A DNA stretch of 29,196 nt from JAYWFX01 sp043778575 (GTDB taxonomy: Bacteria > Patescibacteriota > JACMRA01): contig JAYWFX010000040.1 in assembly GCA_043778575.1 (NCBI GenBank), positions 1 to 29,196 on the forward strand, read 5' to 3'. Both the position numbers and the translations under genes were made by a program. Shown in pieces: positions 1 through 6,698 of the stretch. The notes beneath the pieces were generated by a model. That model ran no database searches, was not told the DNA's origin, and was given only the letters and a program-made list of their open reading frames with translations. How positions within the stretch are numbered: position 1 is the stretch's first letter; every line of letters starts with the position of its first letter.

Positions 1-93
1 AAAACACCTGATAATCTTTTTTATAATGTAGCTACTCAATTTAGAGTATTTAATCATGTTCATAGCATAGAAGAGTTTAATCTTCTAGCCTAG
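1..93 (+). CDS. C-terminal end of a gene running in from the left edge
   Basis: Frame 1 is open from the first base of the window to a TAG at 91-93, giving 30 codons with a protein-like composition and no alternative start. The tail, with VATQFRVFNHVHSIEEF near its end, loosely resembles the C-terminus of class V PLP-dependent aminotransferases / cysteine desulfurases, where a (V/F)R-x-S-x-x-x-YNT-xEE(V/I) pattern closes the small domain. That resemblance is weak and is inference only. The 294 bases from here to the end of the Fic gene contain no gene I can support. Confidence 0.35.
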   Translation, partial: KTPDNLFYNVATQFRVFNHVHSIEEFNLLA

Positions 94-387
94 AGCCTAA
101 TATTTTATAGTAAGTTCTCAGGACTCATTACAAAAATCCCAGTCAGACACGATTTTCATCATGTTGACAGCCATATTTTAGGCAATCTGTGCTGGAGCAG
201 TCTAATTTTGTTATAGGACAAAATCGACTCTCTGCGACAATAGGCATCCGTCTGTTAAAACGTTTTATTTGACTTGCTGGCATTAGAGTGGAAATAGGCA
301 TAATTTTTCTCACATACAAGAACAGTCTGTAAAATACATTTATTTACAGGTGAGAAATCTGTACGATTAGATTGTATAATTTGTCAA

Positions 388-1410
388 TCAAAAATAGTGA
401 TTGGCACAAAACTCGATTTGCTCAACAAAAATATTTTTAAACAGAACGATTGAATTCTGCTCATAAAATCCAAGTACCGAGTTTCTATAATCCTCGATAG
501 TCGTATTTCTGTATGACAATAGTGGTAGATGAAGACTATGCAGTATAGCATTTGCAAGGAGCCTAGATGTCCTCTTGTTTCCATCTTCAAATGGCTGAAC
601 ATAGCTAACCAGTAAACCCACCAGCATTGCCTTTGCAAAATAGCTCTCAGTTCTATTTATTAAACCGCAGAATTTCTCCATCATCTCCACGATTATATGT
701 GGGTTATCAATCGGTTGATACAGACTGCCCAGTATCCCTACCCCACCTTTTCTAAAACCTGTTTGCACTCCTAGATCAAATATCAACAGATTATGCAATT
801 CTTGAATTTTTTTTATAGAAATAACTTTAAAATACCCTGTGTTTTGAAAGACAAACTCGAGAGCTTTTTTGTGATTCAGAATAATCTGTGCATCCTCTGA
901 TGATTTACTTGTATTTTTAATATTGTTTTGGAGTAGGTTTACTGTTTCTAGTAGTGTATAGGTGTCTCCTTCAAAACTGCTGGATTTCCAACTAAACTCA
1001 ATCACCAGCCTTTCTAGTTCTTTTTTCTTAAGCTCTGGAGTAGTTGTCTGTAGCTTATTTTGGTATTTTTTTGCGGAGTTTTGTAGCCTCTCTAGCTCGA
1101 TCAGATCAAATTGAAAACCACTCAGCCAATCAAAAATATCTGAGTTAAAATATATTATAGGGTTTTGTAATCGGTCTTCAGCTAAGTCACTCTCAGGGTT
1201 TATAGGATACAATAATGTGCCTAGATTTGAAAGCTGGTAGTTAGTATTTTTGCTAGAGCCAATCTGATAAACAAGCCCCTGCCCAACCAGTTCACTCAGC
1301 ACTCGCTGGACAGTCCTCAGACCAACGTACAAATCCAAACTCAGCTGCTTTGCCGTAGTAGATTTCTGGTGCTTGAGTTTATGAAGTATGTTGGTTTGAA
1401 ATTGATTCAC
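388..1410 (-). CDS. HTH-Fic family protein with an altered Fic motif
   Basis: 340 residues, GTG start. Residues 1-62 form a winged-helix/DeoR-like DNA-binding domain, with a recognition-helix region around LRTVQRVLSELVGQGLV. Residues about 140-150 carry the inhibitory-helix motif (S/T)xxxE(G/N) as SSSFEG, with Glu147 as the predicted clamp on the ATP site. The Fic core motif at 272-283 reads QPFEDGNKRTSR. The family consensus is HPFx(D/E)GN(G/K)RxxR, so the catalytic His is Gln here (codon CAG) while the anion-binding loop and both Arg are kept. Active Fic enzymes transfer AMP from ATP to target hydroxyls; this copy should be weak or inactive in that reaction and may serve as a regulator. The gene is monocistronic, with a promoter and repeated operator-like boxes directly upstream. 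Family assignment is firm; the activity statement is inference. Confidence 0.88.
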   Translation of the reverse strand: MNQFQTNILHKLKHQKSTTAKQLSLDLYVGLRTVQRVLSELVGQGLVYQIGSSKNTNYQLSNLGTLLYPINPESDLAEDRLQNPIIYFNSDIFDWLSGFQFDLIELERLQNSAKKYQNKLQTTTPELKKKELERLVIEFSWKSSSFEGDTYTLLETVNLLQNNIKNTSKSSEDAQIILNHKKALEFVFQNTGYFKVISIKKIQELHNLLIFDLGVQTGFRKGGVGILGSLYQPIDNPHIIVEMMEKFCGLINRTESYFAKAMLVGLLVSYVQPFEDGNKRTSRLLANAILHSLHLPLLSYRNTTIEDYRNSVLGFYEQNSIVLFKNIFVEQIEFCANHYF

Positions 1411-1471
1411 GACAGCAAACTACCCTATTCACGACACAATGTCAAGAAAACCCCATCATTTTGTCACGAAT
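1405..1471. promoter_or_regulatory. Three operator-like boxes in the Fic promoter
   Basis: ATTCACGACA occurs exactly twice, at 1405-1414 (over the start codon) and 1427-1436 (between -35 and -10), 22 bp apart, that is two helical turns on the same face. A related inverted copy, TGTCACGAAT, lies at 1462-1471 upstream of -35. This position is ideal for repression, and the Fic protein's own N-terminal HTH is the obvious candidate binder. The repeats are seen directly; autoregulation is inference. Confidence 0.5.
1417..1445 (-). promoter_or_regulatory. Promoter of the HTH-Fic gene
   Basis: On the minus strand a perfect -35 box TTGACA (1445-1440) is followed after 17 bp by TAGTTT (1422-1417). The GTG start codon at 1410 lies 6 bp beyond the -10 box, so the transcript would be leaderless. 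No Shine-Dalgarno sequence precedes the GTG. Confidence 0.6.
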
Positions 1472-1570
1472 GATCAAAATCCACAAAATTTGGGCAAAAG
1501 ATAAGAGTCCCGATACTAATGCTATGACAGTCGTCACAACACATTCTCAGGACTCCGTGAGTATTAGGAT

Positions 1571-1696
1571 TTATTCGGCCCAACACTCATAAGCTGGACA
1601 TTGACACTGAAGTGGGCAAGCCTTGAAATTCAAAAAACGTTTAATTTTTTGAAACCAACTTTTGCTTTTAGAACTAGGGCATGTAGAACAGGTCAT
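1571..1696 (-). CDS. 41-residue cysteine-rich small protein (hypothetical)
   Basis: An ATG at 1696 opens a 41-codon frame ending in TAA at 1571. The peptide starts MTCSTCPSSKS and ends CPLQCQCPAYECWAE, with cysteines at 3, 6, 27, 31, 33 and 38 and a basic Trp/Phe-rich middle (WFQKIKRF). An AGAGGA at 1706-1701 sits 4 nt before the ATG, one of very few purine-rich Shine-Dalgarno-like sequences in the window. The CxxC plus CxxxCxC(x4)C arrangement suggests a zinc or Fe-S knuckle, but I recognise no family. It fills an otherwise empty stretch between the Fic gene and the toxin-antitoxin cassette. A chance frame of this length is possible, so confidence is moderate. Confidence 0.45.
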   Translation of the reverse strand: MTCSTCPSSKSKSWFQKIKRFLNFKACPLQCQCPAYECWAE

Positions 1697-1785
1697 AAGT
1701 TCCTCTTAAAAACCTAACGTTTATACAGATTATCACAGAAATTAGTGACAATCAATCTCTAGGTGTTCACATTTTTTCTCGTACG

Positions 1786-1895
1786 TCAAATGCCTTGAAT
1801 TTTGTTTTTGTAGATAATCTTTGAAAATCCTACTAGACTTATTAGAATTACATAGTAGCAAACCATATCCGTAGTCGAAAATGGGGATAGTTTGA
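1786..1895 (-). pseudogene. Detached 3' end of comEC
   Basis: Read on the minus strand, 1895-1819 translates in the same frame as the comEC tail (KLSPFSTTDMVCYY... against KLSPFSPTEMIFYY...). It then continues past the repeat into IIYKNKIQGI and a TGA at 1786. It has no start and no upstream gene. It looks like an alternative or ancestral comEC C-terminus separated from the rest of comEC by the toxin-antitoxin cassette. Confidence 0.65.
1819..1895 (+). repeat. Direct repeat copy 1 flanking the toxin-antitoxin cassette
   Basis: A 77-bp segment starting CTTTGAAAATCCTACTAGAC and ending ATGGGGATAGTTTGA. It aligns without gaps to 2483-2559 with 9 mismatches by my count (about 88% identity). Its right end forms the first bases of the -35 box of the antitoxin promoter. 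Confidence 0.9.
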
Positions 1896-1920
1896 CAGAT
1901 GTAAGGATACTTTGTACTAT
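1892..1920 (+). promoter_or_regulatory. Promoter of the toxin-antitoxin operon
   Basis: TTGACA at 1892-1897, a 17-bp spacer, and TACTAT at 1915-1920 make a near-consensus sigma-70-type promoter. The -35 box straddles the edge of the direct repeat. Transcription would begin near 1927, about 15 nt before the antitoxin ATG at 1942. Confidence 0.7.
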
Positions 1921-1941
1921 ATAACAGTATTTACTACTAGT

Positions 1942-2211
1942 ATGTCTAAACTAACAAAAACCAAGACTCAAGTCACATTTAGCAGGGAGCTCGAGATGGC
2001 TGTAGACCTCGTCCAGCATAACTACCCTATATACAGCATCAATCAGTCTGTAGAGTTACTCATAGCTGAAGGGGTAAAAAGCTATTTAGATAAGCTTGGT
2101 ATGACTATGCAGGATCTGATTGATATAGAATTATCCAGAAGCCAAATCCGTGACGGACACTCTACAATGACCACAAACATGTCCCAAGCCATACAAAAAC
2201 TAAAGTCTTGA
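1942..2211 (+). CDS. Ribbon-helix-helix-like antitoxin
   Basis: 89 residues from ATG 1942. The frame is open to a TTG at 1912, but that upstream start would lie inside the -10 box, so 1942 is preferred. A short basic N-terminus with alternating residues (TKTQVTFSRELEM) fits an RHH beta strand followed by helix 1. Two helices follow, then an acidic/polar C-terminal tail that would wrap the toxin. The toxin start lies 4 nt after the TGA stop, consistent with translational coupling. As in most type II modules, the antitoxin would neutralise the toxin and repress its own promoter. The fold and role are inferred from size, order and composition. Confidence 0.72.
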   Translation: MSKLTKTKTQVTFSRELEMAVDLVQHNYPIYSINQSVELLIAEGVKSYLDKLGMTMQDLIDIELSRSQIRDGHSTMTTNMSQAIQKLKS

Positions 2212-2215
2212 GGTT

Positions 2216-2488
2216 GTGTTCAAAGTTGAATTCTCAGACTTTTTTAAAAAACAATACAAAAAAATTATAAGAAACAACCAAATATTGGAAAAAAGAGTTG
2301 ACACTGCACTGATGAAACTGGGTGAAGACCCTGAGTTAGTTTCGCATAAAGTTGGCACGGTCTGGAGCTGTAGGGTTACGGGTGATCTGAGAATTATCTG
2401 GGAATATAAAAAAGGTGAGCTAGTTTTACTACTGCTTAAAATCGGTGGTCACAGCGGATCGAAAAATGTGTATCGAAAACAGCTTTGA
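2216..2488 (+). CDS. RelE/ParE-superfamily toxin
   Basis: 90 residues with GTG start. The layout is that of RelE/YafQ/ParE toxins: an N-terminal strand (FKVEFSDFF), a Lys-rich helical hairpin (KKQYKKIIRNNQILEKRV), then the beta-sheet core with WSCRVTGDLRIIWEY, LVLLLLKIGGHS and a terminal VYR. The DLRIIW and IGGHSGSKNVYR segments are characteristic. RelE-type members cleave mRNA at the ribosome; ParE members poison gyrase. The sequence does not decide between these, though HxxxxxVYR near the C-terminus favours an mRNA interferase. The last 60 nt overlap the comEC 3' end tail to tail, and the final Leu codon and stop are the first bases of direct repeat copy 2. Confidence 0.85.
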   Translation: MFKVEFSDFFKKQYKKIIRNNQILEKRVDTALMKLGEDPELVSHKVGTVWSCRVTGDLRIIWEYKKGELVLLLLKIGGHSGSKNVYRKQL

Positions 2489-3859
2489 AAATCCTACTAG
2501 ACTGATTAGAATTGCATAGTAGAAAATCATCTCTGTGGGTGAAAATGGGGATAGTTTGAGGGTTATTGGGAGGCTGGCTAAATCGTGTATCGCTGTGATG
2601 AGCAGGCTTTGGATTGCGGTCGTCAGGAATAAACTGAGCTGACCAATGACAGGAATCAGCCCGAGGATATTGAGTAGCGTCACAAATGGGATCATGGGAA
2701 TCACTAGGATATTGGTTGGTATTGCCAGTAGTGAAACTTGTCCTGAAATATTTACGATTGGCGGGAGTGTGAACAAAAAAGCAAAAATAGTTGTTTTTAT
2801 GAGCTCTATAAAGCCTGATGCGAATTTACTCAATTTGTTTAATTGGTTTGACTCAATCCGTCTGTTTTCTGCTAAAAACTCCTCTCTGGAAACTCCTTTT
2901 TTGGTACTCAGCGGAGTCTCTACACCACTAGACACCACCAGCCCTAAACTCGCCAAAAATGATAACTGAAATGACAGTGAGAGAATATACAGTGGATTGA
3001 GCCAAAGCATAACTAAAGCACTGTATATCAGCACTCGAAAACTCTCGATCCTACGACCCAGTCCTAGTAAAACTAGCGACGACAATCCAATACTAATCCC
3101 AGAGCGAATCACTGGAGGCTGAGGCCCAACCAAAGCAACCAAAAATATGATTCCAATAATACCTAAAAACACTCTGAGACTCCGACGCATTTGCACTCTG
3201 ACAAACATGCTTTCTAAAAAGCTCACTACCAGCACGACTTGAAACCCCGATACTGCGACCAAATGCGTCAGCCCGAGCCGTTTGAAATCTTTTTTGAGTA
3301 CATCTGAAAAATCCTGCGACCCACCCAAAACCAACCCCTGAGACAAACCAAAAATATCACCACAAGCCACCCCTGAGTAGAATATTTTAGCGACTGGTTC
3401 ACGGCATATTCCATTGTACAGAGTGTTTTTGAGGGTACGTTTTGTCTGATAATTAGAGATTATAGTTTGGCAAATTATGTCGCATCCAGTTTTTTTAGTC
3501 ATAATTGCTTTGACTACGCCGCGACCGATAATACCTAGCGATAATCTATAGTTTTTGATAGACTCCCCCTGTACACTAGATTGCTCAAACACACCACTAA
3601 CCTGATATTCATGACCGATATCTAAAACCTTTGCACTAGTTACCGACCAAATCCCGCCATCTTTCAACACAGTATATTCGAGCTGATTAAAAGTGTTTTT
3701 GGTGACATCGAGGACACGAATTTGGCTAGCAAGTGTTTCTTTTTGGTAGTCGGTTTTATTTATCTGGATATTCAGAGCACAGTTCCAGAGTGTCAAACCA
3801 ATCAAACACAATAAAAACACATTAGCACCGTTAAACAGCATCCTAATAATACGATTCAC
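2429..3859 (-). CDS. comEC: ComEC/Rec2 family DNA-uptake channel
   Basis: 476 residues. A TM helix near residues 10-28 is followed by a DUF4131-like soluble region to about 160. The competence domain then holds GLSQGLVLGGSQDFSD, the HLVAVSGFQV signature and many TM helices. ComEC carries single-stranded DNA across the cytoplasmic membrane during transformation. The C-terminal metallo-beta-lactamase-like domain of long ComEC proteins is absent, as in other short bacterial versions. Start is GTG 3859 or ATG 3841; neither has a Shine-Dalgarno. The last 25 codons or so (after VGFSK) are read from the antisense of the toxin gene and differ from the ending kept at 1786-1895, so the present C-terminus (IFRSAVTTDFKQ) appears to have been replaced by the insertion. 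Confidence 0.88.
   Translation of the reverse strand: MNRIIRMLFNGANVFLLCLIGLTLWNCALNIQINKTDYQKETLASQIRVLDVTKNTFNQLEYTVLKDGGIWSVTSAKVLDIGHEYQVSGVFEQSSVQGESIKNYRLSLGIIGRGVVKAIMTKKTGCDIICQTIISNYQTKRTLKNTLYNGICREPVAKIFYSGVACGDIFGLSQGLVLGGSQDFSDVLKKDFKRLGLTHLVAVSGFQVVLVVSFLESMFVRVQMRRSLRVFLGIIGIIFLVALVGPQPPVIRSGISIGLSSLVLLGLGRRIESFRVLIYSALVMLWLNPLYILSLSFQLSFLASLGLVVSSGVETPLSTKKGVSREEFLAENRRIESNQLNKLSKFASGFIELIKTTIFAFLFTLPPIVNISGQVSLLAIPTNILVIPMIPFVTLLNILGLIPVIGQLSLFLTTAIQSLLITAIHDLASLPITLKLSPFSPTEMIFYYAILISLVGFSKLFSIHIFRSAVTTDFKQ
2483..2559 (+). repeat. Direct repeat copy 2, inside the comEC 3' end
   Basis: The partner of 1819-1895: 77 bp, ungapped, 9 mismatches. This copy is coding in comEC on the minus strand. 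Sequence diverges immediately on both sides, so the 664-bp unit between equivalent points contains exactly the toxin-antitoxin operon and its promoter. Confidence 0.9.
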
Positions 3860-3864
3860 TCCAC

Positions 3865-3894
3865 TGTATAAGCATAATTTAGATCATCTGGCAA
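3865..3894 (-). promoter_or_regulatory. Probable comEC promoter
   Basis: On the minus strand TTGCCA (3894-3889), an 18-bp spacer and TATACA (3870-3865) lie just upstream of the GTG at 3859, again predicting a leaderless or nearly leaderless mRNA. Confidence 0.4.
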
Positions 3895-3935
3895 AACCAC
3901 TTGGCAAACTCAAAGTTTTGTGCTGAAAATCTATA

Positions 3936-4907
3936 ATGGGATGCAGAGAAATAAGTCGGTATTGGCGTGAAAATACGCTTCTAAACCAAGAATTAGGTGG
4001 TGGATTCAAAGTAAAATATGGGTTAGTCGCTACTGGGGTTGTATTATTAGCAAGTATGCCAATCGGGATTTGGTGGCAGGGTAATCAGTTCATGCAAAAA
4101 CAAAAAACTGCAGCCGCAAATAGTTTAGACCTGACAATGCATAGAGCACAAAACGGTTTTGGAGAGAATACAAGCCCGCAACGACGATTTAGTGATTTTC
4201 TAAAGGAACAAACCAATAGTCAGACACCAGCTGAAAAACAAGCAAAATCTAATCTTTTTATCAAACTCCCCAATGGAGAAAAAATCGCCTACTACTACAA
4301 CACTGCCCGAGAAAAATCTAAAACACCAAAAACACCTGCAAAAACGCTGATATATTTTCATGGAAAACCAGGTATCGATCCAGATATGTCTCGCTTTGTA
4401 AAGGAAATCAACCAGACCTACAATGTACTCGTGATCTCCAGCTATGGATACCTACCGAGTAGCGGTGAGCCGACCACACCAAAAATCCTACAATATGGCT
4501 ATTACGCCGTTTCAGAAATACTCAAGAGAAACAACATTGACCCTACAGATACGACTATACTTGGTCACTCCATGGGCGCTCAACTGGCAGCATATACGGC
4601 GACAAAACTCCCAGTGGGTCATGTCATACTTTACAAACCTATTGTCAGCTTGGTACGCTCATGTGAGACTACCGGAATTGATAGAAGTATCTGTGCTTTT
4701 CTAACTCCAAATGATTTGGATGTATCACAACAAAAACTACTTGCACTGTTTACAACCAAAGTAATTGGTGAAAGAGATACGATTATCAACCCTACCCAGC
4801 AACTACAAATTCTAACCAAACGAACGTACATACGACCTGAAGATCATTTTACAGTGGACATACCACTACTTCGCAAATTAGTTACTCAAAATAACAATAT
4901 AAAATAA
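3936..4907 (+). CDS. Membrane-anchored alpha/beta hydrolase
   Basis: 323 residues. One TM helix (about 28-47) has a short basic N-terminus, so the catalytic domain is probably extracytoplasmic. A polar linker runs to about 105. The hydrolase fold carries HGKPG (142-146, oxyanion-hole region), the nucleophile elbow GHSMG (Ser212), a likely acid at Asp281 (GERDTI) and the catalytic His304 (EDHF). The nearest architecture is that of BAAT/ABHD13-like serine hydrolases with an N-terminal anchor; the substrate cannot be told. The gene diverges from comEC and converges with the next operon. The ATG at 3936 overlaps a TATAAT and has no Shine-Dalgarno. Confidence 0.8.
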   Translation: MGCREISRYWRENTLLNQELGGGFKVKYGLVATGVVLLASMPIGIWWQGNQFMQKQKTAAANSLDLTMHRAQNGFGENTSPQRRFSDFLKEQTNSQTPAEKQAKSNLFIKLPNGEKIAYYYNTAREKSKTPKTPAKTLIYFHGKPGIDPDMSRFVKEINQTYNVLVISSYGYLPSSGEPTTPKILQYGYYAVSEILKRNNIDPTDTTILGHSMGAQLAAYTATKLPVGHVILYKPIVSLVRSCETTGIDRSICAFLTPNDLDVSQQKLLALFTTKVIGERDTIINPTQQLQILTKRTYIRPEDHFTVDIPLLRKLVTQNNNIK

Positions 4908-4935
4908 TAAATGGTGTAAATATATATAGTTTTGA

Positions 4936-5331
4936 TTATTTTACACAGCTTGATTGTTGATTGGTTTGCTGATTTATCTCACTGCATTTGTTTTTTGAGG
5001 TCTCGATCTTTGTTTGGATTTTATCCTTGAGTTCACTAGTTTTCTCCTTCAGATTTTCTGTCAGGCTATCTTTGATCTCTACTGCTTTTTCTTTGGCTAT
5101 TTCTAGTTTATCTTTGACCACCTCCATCTTTGTGGGTTTATTGCTGTCACTGAGTTTGATCTGGAGATCATCAATCTTGTCTTGTTTTTGGTTGAGCTGT
5201 TGTTTTAGGGTGATTATTTGATTAGTCTTATCGTCGAGGTTTCTGATCATCAGTACGTTCATCCCACCCAAAACAATGATAACAATCGTCATGATTCCCA
5301 GCAGTATTTGAAACAGAGTTTTTTGTGACAT
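4936..5331 (-). CDS. Single-pass membrane protein with coiled-coil tail
   Basis: 131 residues: a TM helix at about 7-29, then a long Lys/Glu-rich helical region with heptad-like spacing from about 32 to 115, and a Gln/Asn/Ser-rich end with two cysteines. No family is recognised. It begins 2 nt after the stop of the DapA-like gene, so the two are surely cotranscribed, but no functional link is evident from sequence. Confidence 0.7.
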   Translation of the reverse strand: MSQKTLFQILLGIMTIVIIVLGGMNVLMIRNLDDKTNQIITLKQQLNQKQDKIDDLQIKLSDSNKPTKMEVVKDKLEIAKEKAVEIKDSLTENLKEKTSELKDKIQTKIETSKNKCSEINQQTNQQSSCVK

Positions 5332-5333
5332 AA

Positions 5334-6248
5334 CTAATCTTTGGATTGATCAATCTCATCTTCTTTTTCTACGTCTTTTTCGTTTATAGTTATTTTGAAG
5401 AGTGGTAGACGTACTTGGTTGGTGCTGATAATTCCAGCTTTTTGTAGGAGATCCTTTACTGGGGCTGGCCCAATACTGTGCTCCGAACACTGACGAATCA
5501 TCGGTAATAGCTTATAGTGTTTCTCTAATTTTGGTCGATGTATGAGTGAGGCCACCTCTTTGGGTTTGATATTGGCTACTATTGATACAGCTCCATTGCC
5601 GCCTAGCATCAGCGACGGATACATAAACTCATCAGTCCCAGTCAGTATCTGCACCTTGAGACCCAATTCCTGCGATAAATACACCAGATCCATCATTTGC
5701 GAGAGATGACCAGAAGCTTCTTTGACCAGTCTAACATGTTTGGATTTACGGATGATATTTGCCATAGTGATCGGCAGGATATTTACCCCTGTACGCTCGG
5801 GAATATTGTACATCATGATGTCTTTTGTACTGGCATGATCACACGCTAGAAAATGAGCAATGACGCTTTTTTGATCCATTCCTCCAAAGGCTGGAGCAGC
5901 TACTAGGTATCCATCGACAGATAGTTGATTGGCTAATTTCATTTTTTCAACGACTCTGTGGGTAGCTACATCGAGAACCCCCATAAATATTTTTTTGTCT
6001 GGTAATTCCAGTTTTTCTCTAACTCTCAGCACTGTGTAGATGATTTTGTTTTGTTCGTCCAAAGTCAGTGCGAGTGTCTCAGCTGTCGTCCCGAGTACCA
6101 CGATCCCATCAATAGGTGATTTGAGTTGAAATTCCACCAGTTTTTCAAATGATTTCCAGTCGACTGAGGAGTCCTCATGAAACGGTGTCACCAGAGAAGT
6201 AAGCAACATAATCAACCCCATACAGAAACCATTGGTCAGGATTGTCAA
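5334..6248 (-). CDS. dapA: DapA/NAL-family class I aldolase (dihydrodipicolinate synthase-like)
   Basis: Up to 304 residues; the true start may be Met10 (6221) or Met14 (6209), since family members begin about 10 residues before the LVTPF strand. The TIM-barrel signature is clear: LVTPF, GTTAET (Thr54/55; usually GTTGE), YNIPERTG (Tyr147, Arg152) and the Schiff-base Lys176 in VKEASG. DapA condenses pyruvate with aspartate semialdehyde in lysine/diaminopimelate synthesis. The TPYY strand, whose Tyr107 of E. coli DapA completes the catalytic triad across the dimer, reads APAF here, so both tyrosines are missing. The enzyme may act on another 2-oxo acid. No other lysine-pathway gene is nearby. 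Family sure, substrate unsure. Confidence 0.8.
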   Translation of the reverse strand: MTILTNGFCMGLIMLLTSLVTPFHEDSSVDWKSFEKLVEFQLKSPIDGIVVLGTTAETLALTLDEQNKIIYTVLRVREKLELPDKKIFMGVLDVATHRVVEKMKLANQLSVDGYLVAAPAFGGMDQKSVIAHFLACDHASTKDIMMYNIPERTGVNILPITMANIIRKSKHVRLVKEASGHLSQMMDLVYLSQELGLKVQILTGTDEFMYPSLMLGGNGAVSIVANIKPKEVASLIHRPKLEKHYKLLPMIRQCSEHSIGPAPVKDLLQKAGIISTNQVRLPLFKITINEKDVEKEDEIDQSKD

Positions 6249-6278
6249 ATATTTTTCAGGCTCAGATTTTTAGTAAAG

Positions 6279-6560
6279 TTAAATTCGTTTTGCGTTTAAA
6301 CCATGATTCTTAATCTCAGCTTCATTTATCTTTCTTTTGAGTAGTGCCAAAGCTATGACATACTTAATATCTCTTGTGTTTACCCCTCCCTCGTTTCTTT
6401 TTCTGTTCATTCTTTCAATCGTATTAACAGGCAAAGATGTAGACCCTGAGAGATTTTTACTTTGATTAATAGCTCGTTTAACCCCAGATTTAATTTCACC
6501 TCTAGCACCTTTCACATAAGTAACAAATTTACTTGGTATTTTACTTCTTTCTAATGACAT
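6279..6560 (-). CDS. Small basic protein of unknown function
   Basis: 93 residues, strongly basic, with a central Ser/Asn-rich stretch and a predicted C-terminal helical region (IKYVIALALLKRKINEAEIK). There is no TM helix or signal peptide. The charge suggests nucleic-acid binding, but no motif is recognised. It lies 30 nt upstream of the DapA-like gene on the same strand and could head that transcript. Confidence 0.6.
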   Translation of the reverse strand: MSLERSKIPSKFVTYVKGARGEIKSGVKRAINQSKNLSGSTSLPVNTIERMNRKRNEGGVNTRDIKYVIALALLKRKINEAEIKNHGLNAKRI

Positions 6561-6698
6561 ATATAAATGTTGTTTTAGTTAAAATACTCCAATAAATAAT
6601 TTTGTGCAATAAAAAAACTGAGCCTAGGGTTTAGTTTGGTTTGGTTGGATTTGGTTAGATTTACTTTACATTTTTGTGTAGATTATTTCAAATACATT

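Noticed and set aside
327..349. Inverted repeat CTGTAAA/TTTACAG downstream of the Fic gene
   Set aside because: AT-rich, only 7 bp and no T tract; not convincing as a terminator.
1912..1941. TTG start extending the antitoxin by 10 residues
   Set aside because: The TTG lies within the promoter just before the -10 box and upstream of the likely transcription start; ATG 1942 is the plausible start.
2646..2969. 107-codon plus-strand frame inside comEC
   Set aside because: Shadow of comEC coding sequence; no recognisable domain.
4914..4946. Inverted repeat GTGTAAA/TTTACAC between convergent genes
   Set aside because: Weak AT-rich stem with a 19-nt loop; could be a bidirectional terminator but the support is too thin.
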